Numbered from the stretch's first letter, positions 1 to 10,182 are shown. The stretch: 12,988 nt of DNA from Byssochlamys sp. IMV 00236 (GCA_001931875.2 MSJH02000432.1:1-12988); one strand, 5' to 3'. Notes: generated by a model not told the origin, from the letters alone. Numbers and translations: made by a program.

Positions 1-1157
1 TTTTGGTTAGTAAAAGTGCATCTATATTAGATCAAGAGTACAGACAAGGAATTAGAACATTGGAGTCATTAAGAAGGTTCCAAGTAGAAACGGCTGCACA
101 TGCAATTCGAGTAAGTTTTCATGGATTATCATTGAAGGATTCATCTCATTCACTTTGCTTATAGCATGTTGAAGCAGTTTTGCTTGACAAGTCAGATGCT
201 ATAAGAGCAGCCATATTAACGATATCAAAGCAAGAACAAGAAGCACTTGCAAATGAATCTAGTGTAAAACATATATACTACAAAGAAATAACCTTTCTTA
301 TGTCTGTTCGTCATAGTTAACCAGAGACACACTGGATATGCTTGACCAAATGGATGGCAAAAAGGATCTTGAACGGTTTATGATTGAGTATGAAAAGCTG
401 GGATTCGTAAAACCAAAGCCTGTATGCTATGAAAACTATTATTACGGTCGATGCAAGGAACTCTTGTTTGGATCACGATTGAATGATTATGCAAAGGAAC
501 ATAATAGAACAGTGCCTTTGATTGTCACCAAATGCATAGAACGAGTCGAATTACTAGGCGGTTTGGAAAAGGAAGGCATTTACAGAGTCTCTGGTAGACA
601 AAGTAATATTGATTTATTAAAGAGTGAATTTGAAAAGGACGAAGAACTGGTTGAATTGGTGGATTCAAAATATGATGTGTTTACTATTGCTTCTGTATTA
701 AAGTTGTATTTAAGAGAACTAAAGGATCCCTTGTTTGATTTTCCAATGAATGATCGTGTGACGTACTCAAGTAAGATCAATAACAAAAAATAGATTTTAT
801 GTGCATAACTTTTAATATATATAGAACTGGAGAACTATAATGATCGTAAAAGCATACTTGAAAAATCAATAAGCAACTTATCTCAAGCAGAAAGAGACAC
901 CTTAAAGACATTGATTACTCATCTAGCCAAGTAAGTTCCTACTATTCTTCTTTTTTTCTTTTTTCTTTTCTTATTAAACCGACTTTATCAGAGTGGAGGC
1001 AAAATCTAATCTTAATAAAATGACCATCAAGAACCTATCCCTCATGTTTACACCTGCTATATTCCATGACCACAATCAAGCAGAGAATAATGGTGACTGG
1101 TATGCAGATAAAGTGCTAGAAGATTTGATCAAGAATTACAAGACATTAAACTTTTAA
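1..1157 (+). CDS. RhoGAP domain protein, probably F-BAR/RhoGAP (5' truncated)
   Basis: This is the C-terminal 310 residues of a GTPase-activating protein for Rho-family GTPases, which promotes GTP hydrolysis and so switches off Rho/Cdc42 signalling in polarity and wall growth. Exons are 3-110 (frame opens at base 3; the gene starts left of the window), 165-263, 317-770, 825-930 and 992-1157; all four introns (53-61 nt) have GT..AG ends and restore frame. Visible residues 1-90 are charged and helical, like the end of an F-BAR coiled coil, followed by a 'PKPVCYENYYYG' stretch. The RhoGAP domain spans about 120-305: 'GIYRVSG' carries the arginine finger (R159), then 'LKLYLREL', and near the end 'KNLSLMF', the conserved Asn segment. 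The protein ends soon after the domain. The closest type by memory is the Rgd1/Rga7 class; the RhoGAP call is firm, the F-BAR part is inference because that domain lies outside the window. Confidence 0.9.
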
Positions 1158-1367
1158 TCTCTCCCTTTTTCTGATGATACCAACTGCGCGACGAAAAGTG
1201 TAACAGAATTACGTGAATTGCCTTTTTAGGATACTTACTAATCCCCGATGCATTGTTCTTCCGCGATCTTTGAACCATTACTGTTTACCTTTTGCATTTA
1301 AATTAAAAAATAAAACTTATTCTTTTTCTTTTTTTTCTCTTCTTTATTATTATTTTATAAAAAAAAA

Positions 1368-2402
1368 ATGAGCTTACAACAATTGATGAATGATAGGATT
1401 CATCCTACTTTACAACTTGTACAGGACAAGGTGAATGAATATATTGAAAAATACTTGGAAAAAAAGACAGTCGCTCTTGGCATTTCCAGCGCCATTTCCA
1501 TATACCTTGTATCCAAATACATCATCTACCGAATCTACTTGCATCCATTGAGGCACATGCCTGGACCCAAGGTTGACTGGATCCCATTTTTAGGTAATTT
1601 TCGAGAAATTATCCAGTCAGAATCAGGTGCACCTCACAAACGATGGTCCAAGCTGTATGGCGGCATCTACATGTACCACGGAGAATGGAATCAGCCACGT
1701 GTCGCTGTGACAGATGATAAGTTACTCAAACAACTTTTGACAACCCAAGAGTACGATTTTATAAAGACACCCGATAGTCAGAAATTCCTGTCTCGCTTCC
1801 TGGGCAACGGCTTGCTCGTGGCAGAGGGTCAACAACACAGATTCCAGCGTAAACTCCTGAATCCTGCCTTTTCTGTACAATCCATCCGATCTATGGTTCC
1901 TCTGATGGCTAAACCAGGATACCAACTGCGTAGACTCTGGCTAGACAGGATCAAGGAAAACGATAATGAAGAATTTACAGAAATTGAAGTATCTACTGGT
2001 CTCTCGCTCGCTACTTTGGATGTCATTGGATTAGCAGGGTTTGGTCAAGACCTCAAGTCGGTTGAACACGCTGGCACAGAGAACCAGAGTAAGCTCAGTC
2101 AAGCTTATCTTCACATCTTTTCAGCCGATCTCTCTCTCTTTCGTATCCTATCATTTATCTTTCCTGTTCTCAGAAATGTGCCTACAGAGCGAAATAGGAT
2201 CATTAAGCGCGACCTTCGATGGCTGGAGGAAGAAAGTAGGGCACTTGTGCAAGCAGGCATTGATCGCGCAGCTCGAGAAAAAGATAGTCAAGAAAAATCA
2301 AAGGATCTGTTGGCTCTCATGGTAAACTTAATTGATGACGAAACTGGAAAGGGTATGACTGCAGAAGAATTGAGAAATCAGTGTATGACCTTTTTGGCAG
2401 CA

Positions 2403-2434
<32 letters not shown>

Positions 2435-3040
2435 TCAAGTAAGCACGCCTTTAACATTTTATATAGTCATGAAACAACTAGTGTCAGCCTTAGCTGGTGT
2501 CTGTGGTTACTTGCTCAGAATCAAAAGGTTCAAGAGGAATTGCGTAAAGAAGTACGTTCGTTATTTACAGACGATGAGTCTGTTCCTTCCTATGACGAAA
2601 TCAACGCCTTGCCATTGCTTAATAATGTCTGTCGAGAAACACTTCGACTGATTCCTCCTGTGCCTGTCACAAACAGAATCACACGTGTTCCTGTTGTGCT
2701 AGGTTCCTATGCTTTGCCAAAGGGTACAGTAGTCTTTTTACCCTTGATCGTCAATCATCATTCCAAAGAGATCTGGGGCGACGATGCAGAAGAATTTAAC
2801 CCCTACCGCTGGGAAACAGACAAGGTCGGAAACGCCTATCAATATATGCCATTCTTGGCCGGTGGTCGACAATGTATTGGGTACAAGTTTGCATTGATCG
2901 AGATGAAACTTCTTCTCGCTATTCTCATCAAGGATATTCAATATTTCGAAAAACCTGGATTTACAGTCAGAAAGAAGCAGCAAATTACGCTGAGACCGTT
3001 CCCAAATATGGTGCTGTGGATGAAGTCCATCAATAAATAA
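1368..3040 (+). CDS. Cytochrome P450 monooxygenase, microsomal type
   Basis: This is a haem-thiolate monooxygenase of 536 residues, a normal length for a fungal microsomal P450. Exons are 1368-2404 and 2467-3040. An N-terminal amphipathic stretch is followed by a membrane anchor at about 34-56 and the hinge 'HMPGPKVDW' (64-72). The I-helix oxygen-activation motif 'AAGHETTS' lies at about 344-351, the K-helix ExxR is 'ETLR' (403-406), the PERF-like segment is 'FNPYRW' (456-461), and the haem loop 'FLAGGRQCIG' fits FxxGxRxCxG with ligand Cys482. All catalytic landmarks are present, so the enzyme should be active with a P450 reductase partner on the ER. In the C-helix a His stands where many families have the Trp of WxxxR ('HRFQR'). 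The substrate cannot be read from sequence. A Mucoromycota family such as CYP509 is possible, but that is a guess from taxonomy. The ATG follows a T-rich leader and an A run. Confidence 0.95.
2405..2466 (+). repeat. P450 intron with (AT)13 microsatellite
   Basis: This is a 62-nt GT..AG intron interrupting the Gly codon of the I-helix motif (GG|T). An uninterrupted (AT)13 run occupies 2409-2434, starting four bases after the donor GT begins. The reading frame meets TAA at 2406-2408, so a retained intron would truncate the protein at residue 346, before ExxR and the haem cysteine. Joining 2404 to 2467 restores 'FLAAGHETTS', which fixes the boundaries. Confidence 0.9.
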
Positions 3041-3048
3041 GCTTTATT
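3032..3048. terminator. Back-to-back polyadenylation signals between P450 and ABCD3 genes
   Basis: AATAAA on the plus strand at 3032-3037 overlaps the last codons and stop of the P450. TTTATT at 3043-3048 is AATAAA on the minus strand, 11 bases after the transporter stop codon. Each 3' UTR must therefore run into the other gene's coding region or end within a few bases of it. Function is inferred from the hexamers and their position only. Confidence 0.5.
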
Positions 3049-3058
3049 TTATACATGT

Positions 3059-5910
3059 CTACTCTTCTTCTTCTTCTTCAGCATTGTCTTGTAGTTTTTC
3101 TTGAGGCTTGGATTTACCGTGACCAAAGCCAAAAGCAGAGTTTATATCTTCAGGGTCCATTCTATTTAAAGCAATTGTGAGTGACGGATGATGACACCTG
3201 TTTTTGTTACATACTCTCTAAATTCATAATGTCCTTCTCCATCAAAACGTAATAGGTATTCGTGGTGACGAATCAAAGAGGTTCTAAAGAATTCTTAGTT
3301 TTCTAGCGTATAAGTCTTATAGATCTATACCTATGTGACACTGTAAAGAGTGTAATACCGACTTTACGAGCATGCTCGTACATCAATGCTTCAATATCTA
3401 CACTGACTGCGCTTGTACATTCATCAAGAATAGCCTACATTGAACATAGGTTAGAAATCATTTAGCAACATGTTCGTGCAACTTACGAATTGTGGCTTAT
3501 GGTAGAACAAACGAGCCATGGCTACTCGTTGCTTTTCACCTCCGGACAAGACATCGGCCCAATCGTGAACTGCATCCCATCCTCCTTCTCTTTCGACTAA
3601 ATAACCGAGATGAACCGTATCCAACAATTTCATCAGTTCCTCATCATTGTAACCCTTGGCAAATGCTTCTTTTTGCGTGTCAGGATAAATGACTTGATCT
3701 CTAAATGTTCCCAGAGGAAGATATGGCTTTTGAGGTACATAAAACAGTTTACTAGCTTCAGGTTTTGTCACGCTTCCGCCTACATAAGAGCGTGTGAGAT
3801 GATGTATCGATGTAGGGGAGTACACTTACCAAACAAGGGCCATAAATCGCCCAAGATACGGAAGAGTGAACTTTTACCACATCCATTTGGACCAGAAATC
3901 AAGCAGTTCATGCCTGTGCTCACCTTGAATGACAGATCCTTGACGAGGATGTCACTGTTGGGAGTGACAATAGGTACATTATCAAACACGATGACACCGT
4001 CACGAATGAGAACTTTGCCCTTTGTATTGGTGGTGTCTACTATTTTGTTCTTGCCTGCACTGCCTTCTTCATTTGACATCATCGTACGCTTATATTTACC
4101 TTGACGTACATCAGTCAAGACATCAAATAACTCTGCAACACGGGACTATATATTTTGCACATATCATTATATACACATTGAGCCACAAAACACAAAAACA
4201 AAGCTTACCGTATAACCTGCAAAACGGGTTAAATCTCTGCCAGTCAAAATAAGTCGACCCACTGCTTGAGACAGGTTGATCAAGTAACTTGCTATGATAC
4301 AAAGAGAGTTAGTCTTTTTTATGCTTAAGAAAACAAAAAGACTTACAGTTTCTGGAGTAATCTTCCATGAGCTTGGTAGGATCATGATCAGCACCCATGT
4401 ATTTGGTAGCTAATATAAATGAGTTATCTGTCTTTTTGCTTGTTACTATTGTTATTACCATAGCGAGGGTCAAATACAGGTCTGGCTAATAAACTATAAA
4501 AGGAGGGTTAGCAATAGACCCCCAATGTGTGGGATAAACACTTACTAATAGGCAGTCATCGTTGCACAGTATTTCACGAGCACTGAATCAAAGATGCCGT
4601 TGAGGAAGCGAAGGGTGTATACTTTTCGAACATGGTTGGAAATTTTTTCAAATGTATTGTTAACCACTTCCTTTTCTCTTTCTCCACCACGATAAAATGC
4701 AATTTCTTCTGAATGTGTAATGATACGAGACTAGTAACGATCAGGATAAGAGACGATGCAATCGTTCTTCACTTACATGTGCAAAACGGAAATCACCTTC
4801 TAATTTCTGCTCTGTTGCAGTATCTATAATCTAATGTTAATTTTGTTTTATAAATAATAACCAAAGCTTACATCGACCGAATGGAGGGGAGAATGTTCGG
4901 AGCAAGACACCCGAAGCGATAAAGTAAGCAATCATAAAGAAGGGTGCTTCATTACCACTACATGCGACTATAAGAATATGTTTTCCCCAATATAAATAAA
5001 CACTTACATGGCTTCACCTAATTTATAAGCAAACAAAAAGATATCTACAACAGGCTTTGCAATATCAGAATAAAGATGAGACAGATTTTCAGAGAATTTA
5101 TCAATATCTTGAGTCAAGAGTTGATCTGCATTCTGAAGTCTATTGTCCAAGTTGGCAATCTTGTAAAAAGTGATACCATCCAGATATTGATCGTGTGCAT
5201 GCTATAATAATAATATCATCGTCAATACCCCCTGCTATTGAATAACCCATATCATAAAAATGTTACCTTGGTCAAACGTTGACGGAAGGAAAGTGCAAGT
5301 GCGTTGATAGTCAGTTTGAGTGAATTATTGACGATACTCATTGGCCACTGTATAAGTGTAATCGGTTAGTCAGCATATTTCTCTCTCTCTATTTTGATAA
5401 AATCATCTAACCATCATCAAACCAAATTCAACAATAGCTCTCGCAATGAATTCTTTGCGGTCTCTTGAAACAATAGCTTTCACTACTTGACTGTATAGAT
5501 ACTCTTTTGTAAATACATACACCCGTTTTTGTTTCTTATTTGTTACCCGTTGAAACCCGAAAACCAAATATCAAGCCAAGTTCTTGCAATCAGTACTGTA
5601 GCAAGTACAAACAGTAAACCAGACTCCTTTGAAAAGAGACCTACAAAGCTACGTTTATATTTGTTATGTTGACATTATATATTCTCTAACCTGGCACGCA
5701 AATAGGAAATAGTTTCTTCATTTGTTCAAGGAACTCAGCGTTGACACCTACTTTCTTGTACTTCTTTTTTGTTGCTGTATTTGAGCCATGAGTGTCCTTT
5801 TTGATAGTATTGATTTGGCTTCTTGCTTTGTAGATCGCATAGAGTAAAGAGATAACTAAGAGACCAGACAGCGGTTTCTTCTGTCTTAGACTGGAAAATA
5901 CGTGAGCCAT
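3059..5910 (-). CDS. ABCD3: Peroxisomal ABC half-transporter, PMP70/ABCD3 type
   Basis: This is a half-transporter of 683 residues that should dimerise in the peroxisomal membrane and use ATP to import fatty acyl-CoAs or related acids for beta-oxidation. There are sixteen exons: 5910-5691, 5640-5547, 5490-5412, 5347-5267, 5201-5008, 4957-4872, 4823-4777, 4730-4546, 4493-4459, 4409-4347, 4291-4209, 4145-3830, 3779-3487, 3434-3331, 3283-3215 and 3161-3059; every junction is GT..AG and keeps frame. A basic N-terminus and the '[10 protein letters not shown]' segment (60-69) resemble the PEX19-binding region of the family. The EAA-like motif '[14 protein letters not shown]' is at 273-286. The nucleotide-binding domain has Walker A 'GPNGCGKSS' (474-482), Q-loop Q511, signature 'LSGGEKQR' (572-579), Walker B 'AILDE' (593-597) and H-loop H626. 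Phrases such as 'QGKYKRTM', 'LWPLFGG' and '[10 protein letters not shown]' match PMP70 better than ALDP or yeast Pxa1/2. The last exon adds a lysine/acidic tail ending in six Glu. The start at 5910 is preferred over an upstream in-frame ATG (5928) that would add only MFFFFT. Confidence 0.95.
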
Positions 5911-6416
5911 AGTGAAGAAAAAGAACAAAAAAAAAAAGAGAGAGTGGAAAAAAGTGTAGTAATTTTGAAAAAAGATTTATGTAATGCGAATCAATTTGTT
6001 TGTTTTGATTGGTTGACAATCATGTGAAAAAAGGTACAGTGTCCGCGATGTCAAATTGTGCATGGAGTCCAACATTGGGATACATACCATTTTGTTTCGA
6101 TTATGTAAGCGCTTTTTCAAACAATGAAGCTTATTTGATAGCATAGTCTTATATAGAATGTAAATCTTCTTTATGATTAAATGCTTGAGAGAAAGACCAA
6201 AATCGCTATCAAGATTCATAAAGTGTATTGCTCATTATGAAGCATATTGTTGTGACAAGTGTATGTGTGTGTGGGTGGCATACCAAGAATACTTGTTGAA
6301 TTTTATTTGTATGATGGGGATGTGTAAATAGCACACTCTTCATTACCTTTTTCATTTTAACACTTTTATCAAGAAGAGAAAGAGAGACGATAATGGAACA
6401 GAGGTAAATGAGAGGA
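5911..6416. other. Intergenic, 5' side of ABCD3 gene
   Basis: No supportable gene. Immediately upstream of the transporter start the coding strand is strongly pyrimidine-rich (plus-strand purine run at about 5915-5960), typical of leaders in this window. A short TG-rich run lies at about 6257-6276. Open frames on the minus strand (5977-6219, 6209-6427) have no recognisable protein character. The region probably holds the ABCD3 promoter, and also that of the 6417 ORF if that is real. Confidence 0.5.
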
Positions 6417-6659
6417 ATGACATACAAAGTCGAACATTTCCCTCAATCTATCAATGGTATTTTGAAAACACTAGATGAACATCAATATCATTATACATAT
6501 CAGGCTTCTGTTATTCAAGATCTAATGAAAAGTCGCGAATACAAAGCTGCTTACTTGTTTTCCATGCTCAATATTTCTAAAACTCAATTGAATCATTTCT
6601 TGTCAACCCTTCTAATCTTCTTTCATTATTTTTTCTTCTTGGTGTTATTGGTTATTTGA
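6417..6659 (+). CDS. Small hypothetical ORF with hydrophobic C-terminus (doubtful)
   Basis: I do not recognise this protein. From the second in-frame ATG (6417) it is 80 residues (83 from 6408). The first 60 residues are polar and look helical, with motifs such as 'GILKTLDEHQYHYTYQ' and 'QDLMKSREYKAAYLF'. The last 20 or so are almost all hydrophobic, which would suit a tail anchor. That tail is encoded by T-rich DNA that could instead be intron. A possible branch site (CTAAT at about 6662) and acceptor (ends 6679) follow, but with the best donor nearby (6641) the intron would be only 39 nt. It converges on CHS7 about 200 bp away. Codon use looks protein-like up to about 6600. Without homology the call stays weak. 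Confidence 0.3.
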   Translation: MTYKVEHFPQSINGILKTLDEHQYHYTYQASVIQDLMKSREYKAAYLFSMLNISKTQLNHFLSTLLIFFHYFFFLVLLVI

Positions 6660-6798
6660 ATGCTAATCTCAATAAATAGCCAAGACAAGTGAGTCAGGAC
6701 TGAATCAAGTATTCCTTTTCATTTTTCGATGGATAATTAACCGCCCTTGAGCCAATGCTTTAATGGTTTGCATTATATAAAAGATTGTCTGACCATGT

Positions 6799-6804
6799 TT
6801 TATT
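6799..6804 (-). terminator. Putative poly(A) signal of CHS7-like gene
   Basis: TTTATT on the plus strand is AATAAA on the coding strand, about 60 bases past the CHS7 stop codon, a normal distance for a fungal poly(A) signal. Confidence 0.4.
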
Positions 6805-6862
6805 TTTTAATGTGATACGCAAAGAAAAACTCGATACGTAGGATGAAAGTCTAACGCTTTCT

Positions 6863-8129
6863 TTAATAAGGGTATTGCTGATGATAAGGTTGTCCATAAG
6901 ACTGTTGTTGATGTTGTTGTTGAGGTTGACGTTGTTGAGGTTGAGGTGTACCATATTGAGTACCTTTATTGAAACTTTGGTTTAGTTCGTCGTCCTGAAT
7001 AGACTCCTTGATTTCCCAAACGTTCTGCTTTGCACCAACAGAGAATTCCAAATCTTCCTTGGTGATTGAATCCCAGTACTTGTAGACCATCATGACAGCA
7101 AGCAAGGTGCAAATGGAGCCAAAGAAGGTACCGTCGATATAATGCTTGACTTCATCACAAATATTGACAGAAAAGACATACAAGATGACTTGACCGACAA
7201 TAAAGAAGGCAACACCAAACAAAATATCACCCAATGGCCATCGATCGTCTAGTGTGTTGACAACAAGAATGATTTGTGAAATGACATAGACGATGAAGGC
7301 GATACCGTTGAAGATAAAGTAAAATGCCCAGAGTGCGCCTGGTGCCTTATTGGAGAAGGGGCTGATGTTTTGAAAGGTGGCGATTGCAATAAATCCGGTG
7401 ATTAGAAAGATAACTAGTGAACTGATTCTGATAGACTATAATTAAAATAATTATAATCAGTTTCTTTTTCTCTTCTCCCTTTTTTCTATTCGATTCTATT
7501 TACCCAAAGCGATAAGGGTGTACCATCTTCTGCAAATTGGAATCCAACAAATCCATTTAATAATAGACACCAAAAGGTGGCACACATGAGTCCAATATGT
7601 ACAGCAGTAAACCACTAAAAAAGCGTGAATTAGTTATGTAATAAAGTGATCATCTCTATTCTCTTCATACAGGATAAACTGGCGATGCTGTTGGTATAAC
7701 ACCAGTAACAAGTAACATCTCGAGGAATACTGTTATCATGTATAAGTAAAAGAACATTACGATTTCCTTGCGACCTTAAAGATGGTTTAATAATGTGTAT
7801 AAATATTTGTCTTGTTATGGAATTGTTACCAACAGCTGTGTATTTTGATCTAATGTGATAAATCATGATGGCTGCCATAATGATGGCTACAATATCAGTG
7901 ACGAGTGTGGCTATAACATATGGAGTTAATGATCACAGATAAATATAAACAAAGTTTATATTAATATACCTGGCTGAAATACAATGTTTCCCGCAAGATC
8001 AATATTACGAGAATAGCACACTGGCTCGATACCATTGGGTTGACCTATTAAAGGACAAAGGGATAATGCTACTGTTTGACAGATACCATTGAAGCTGAAT
8101 GATTCAAACTTGTAAATTATGCCAACCAT
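6863..8129 (-). CDS. CHS7: Chitin synthase export chaperone (Chs7 family)
   Basis: This polytopic ER membrane protein helps chitin synthases leave the ER; in yeast Chs7 is needed for export of Chs3. The protein has 342 residues. Exons are 8129-7970, 7910-7830, 7774-7671, 7614-7504 and 7435-6863; all introns are GT..AG and the joins keep frame. Family landmarks are the Cys-containing N-terminus ('[14 protein letters not shown]', '[10 protein letters not shown]'), then about seven hydrophobic spans, the segment '[12 protein letters not shown]' followed by 'EDGTPLSLW', and near the end '[10 protein letters not shown]' (274-283). The C-terminal 33 or so residues are rich in Gln, Pro and Tyr and look disordered. 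The ATG at 8129 gives the usual Chs7 N-terminus ('[12 protein letters not shown]'). Upstream coding-strand DNA is pyrimidine-rich, with a TATA-like AT stretch near 8203-8213. It has no functional partner among its neighbours except perhaps the Golgi-type glycosyltransferase further right. Confidence 0.95.
6900..6955 (-). repeat. Gln/Pro codon repeat in CHS7 C-terminus
   Basis: Plus-strand GTTGTTGTTGAGG-type triplets encode the Q/P-rich tail of the Chs7-like protein (runs of Gln broken by Pro and His). Such tails vary in length between species; this one is in frame and ends naturally at the stop at 6863. Confidence 0.7.
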
Positions 8130-8960
8130 ATAAACAAGGATGGGGCTTAGGAAAGAAGAAGAATAAAAGTAAGAAAGAAATAGAATAAATAGGGGAAGTA
8201 GTTTTATATTTTTAGCCTCCTCTTTTATGTAACACGAATTGTCAATTGGCTAATTCTAGGTCCCCTTTTTTTTTAATTAGTTCTATACATAAACGGCTGG
8301 GTCTTTAAGCAAGGGACATAATCAAATACTCTTGAAAAGAGACACTTCACATTGTATGTGATGTTATAGACTCACAGATGGTAATTTTAATACAGTCTCC
8401 CCAAGATTAGCATATCCCCTCTATCTCTTTTTTCTTGGCAACTTACCAAAGACATGGGTTACTTTTTTCAATCATGAGAGGTGAATACCAAACATGACAT
8501 TAAAGACACTGTAGTTATTCCATTATTCCTAATAGTCAACCTTCTTTCATCTATATTTATAAGGGGGCTAGATATTTTTTTTTTTTGACTGTTGGTTTTT
8601 TGATTGAGATATTCCACCAATCTTAGCCACCAATTTGTTTTTTATTTCATATCATGTATTATGGAATGGGGAATATAAGAAAGAATGAAATCAAGAATAT
8701 ATCACTAAATGGGATTAGGAAAGAAGAACGAGATCAAGACTATATCCTAAAAGTGCATTATATGATTTATTAACTCGACAAGGTACGAGATGTTTATTAT
8801 CACGATGACATGCCGAGGAAAGTACTGCATGAGAGCATAAAAGTTAGAAATGGGGGATCACAAAACCACCATCAGTACCAATTTTTTTCAACATTGGGAG
8901 ATCCAATGGCATTGCAATGATTCCAAAAGCAGCGGCCAACTTTGGACAATATACCAAGGT
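8130..8960. other. Gene-free region, upstream of CHS7
   Basis: No supportable gene. The first 90 bases are purine-rich on the plus strand, which is the pyrimidine-rich leader of the CHS7 transcript. A TATA-like stretch (about 8553-8562) and two CCAAT-like words (8616-8640) are present but cannot be assigned. A minus-strand open frame of 49 codons (8847-8993) is more GC-rich than its surroundings and looks slightly protein-like, but it has no ATG near its beginning and I do not recognise it. Confidence 0.5.
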
Positions 8961-9110
8961 TCTTAAGTGGGTGAGCACCACATGCACCAGAAACTAGGCT
9001 GTGATGTCAACAAAACGTTTCAATCTGGGCTAATGCTACGGGCGCTTCCTTGGGACGCTACATGTGACATCACTTTACAACTTCACGCTAACCTAAGGCT
9101 GTCCAGTTCA

Positions 9111-9128
9111 CTCTCTCTCTCTCTCTCT
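9111..9128. repeat. (CT)9 microsatellite
   Basis: Nine uninterrupted CT dinucleotides, followed directly by a TATA-like AT-rich word (about 9130-9139). Confidence 0.9.
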
Positions 9129-9154
9129 GATATAAAATACGACGTTATCATAAT

Positions 9155-9299
9155 TACACATGAGCTTAGTGATCTTTGTTGATAGACTGACAACAAAAGA
9201 TCAAAATAAACACATCAATAACAACATTTCTTTTTTATCTCTTTCTTCTTGAAAAGAAGCAACCCAAGATGACAACTTCATAAAGTCATGTTTAGCTTG
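9155..9299 (+). repeat. Dispersed direct repeat, copy A
   Basis: This sequence matches 12182-12273 in the same orientation. The left part shares ACACATGA, then GAGCTT, then TTGTTGATAGA and ACAACAAAAGAT in the same order. The right part is a 26-nt block at 9274-9299 that differs from 12248-12273 at two positions, both transitions. Copy A has about 50 extra bases between the two parts. Within it 9171-9181 and 9191-9202 form a stem of 11 pairs (one bulged base) with a 9-nt loop. No coding capacity is evident. It could be a decayed transposable element or a shared regulatory module. Confidence 0.65.
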
Positions 9300-9802
9300 A
9301 CGCTACATATTCAAAAGCTTTGTTGGGCGACATCATAGATAGTGGGTAGAGGTATTGGTCTATTTTTGAGTGCACCAAGTGTTTGCTTTTTTTTTATATT
9401 TTCTTATGGTTTTTGCAAGCAAATGGTCTTCATGCGCACCTTAGAACTGTTCATCTGATTGAATCTGGACTTTATGCCCGCTATTCATCAAGGCATCATT
9501 CATTTCCCTCGAAATTTGTCATCCTTTCACGACTTTAAGCAATCATTGACTTGCTCTTCACGGTGATCTCTGATTTGGGACGAAATACAACCATGATTCG
9601 AGAATCGATTGATTGTATTGATGATCGTGGCGGCACCATTGGAACGACAATCAACCGTCAAGATTCGTGGATAGAGGGGTAGTCGATTGGCAATGGCCAC
9701 GACCCTCCTGCCGATCCCCACCTTTTATCGAATTAAAGAAAATTTTTTTTGCCATGATATTAAATAAATTGCCTGTCTTGATTGAACTGCAATAAATGTG
9801 AA

Positions 9803-9830
9803 ATGAAAAATGAAAAATGAAAAATGAAAA
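9803..9830. repeat. Tandem 7-mer (ATGAAAA)4
   Basis: Four perfect copies of a 7-base unit beginning at 9803, 9810, 9817 and 9824, flanked by related A-rich sequence. It lies in non-coding DNA. Confidence 0.9.
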
Positions 9831-9873
9831 AAAGCAAATTGACATTGCGAACACTGCATATCATCTGTTACTA

Positions 9874-9892
9874 CTCTCTCTCTCTATCTCTC
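9874..9892. repeat. CT-rich simple repeat
   Basis: (CT)6 followed by an imperfect ATCTCTC extension; the second CT tract in this gene-free interval. Confidence 0.8.
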
Positions 9893-10176
9893 AGACTTGT
9901 TTGTGTTTTCTTTTCCTTTTTTGGTAAAGTGTAAATTGTAAAGTGCCAAAGTCGATTTATCCTCAAACTTGCAATATTTCAGCGCATATTCAGCAAACCC
10001 GGCTTTTTAGCACCTTGTTTCTTTGATCTCAATGCTTACGAGAGGGAGCTAATCTACAGCTCGATCATTTCTTCTTTAATGGAAACGATCTCACCTCAAT
10101 TATTAGCTAAAGTCGTCGCAAGTCACTTGTGGAATCGTTATTTTTTATTGAATTGACTTTTAAATCTATAAACAAT

Positions 10177-10182
10177 TTTATT
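10177..10182 (-). terminator. Putative poly(A) signal of the glycosyltransferase gene
   Basis: TTTATT on the plus strand is AATAAA on the coding strand, 16 bases past the stop codon. A second one lies at 10144-10149. Confidence 0.4.

Noticed and set aside
2041..2325. 94-codon ORF inside the P450
   Set aside because: Frame-shifted shadow of the P450 reading frame, without motifs.
3610..4252. Plus-strand ORFs of 164 and 76 codons
   Set aside because: They lie opposite the ABC transporter NBD exons and cross its introns; the minus strand carries all the conserved motifs.
1368..8129. Secondary-metabolite or other functional cluster linking P450, ABC transporter and neighbours
   Set aside because: The transporter is a peroxisomal half-transporter, not an exporter, and no synthase, tailoring enzyme or pathway regulator is present.
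8143..8730. Possible repeat between about 8147-8160 and 8715-8728 (TTAGGAAAGAAGA)
   Set aside because: The match is only 13 bases of purine-rich sequence with unrelated flanks, as expected by chance in this composition.
8967..9182. 71-codon plus-strand ORF
   Set aside because: It runs through the CT microsatellite (encoding alternating Ser/Leu) and repeat copy A, and its translation has no protein-like character.
9527..9854. Two overlapping minus-strand ORFs of 64 and 67 codons
   Set aside because: They are short, mutually overlapping in different frames, one is largely encoded by A-rich repeats, and neither resembles a known protein or joins through a credible intron.
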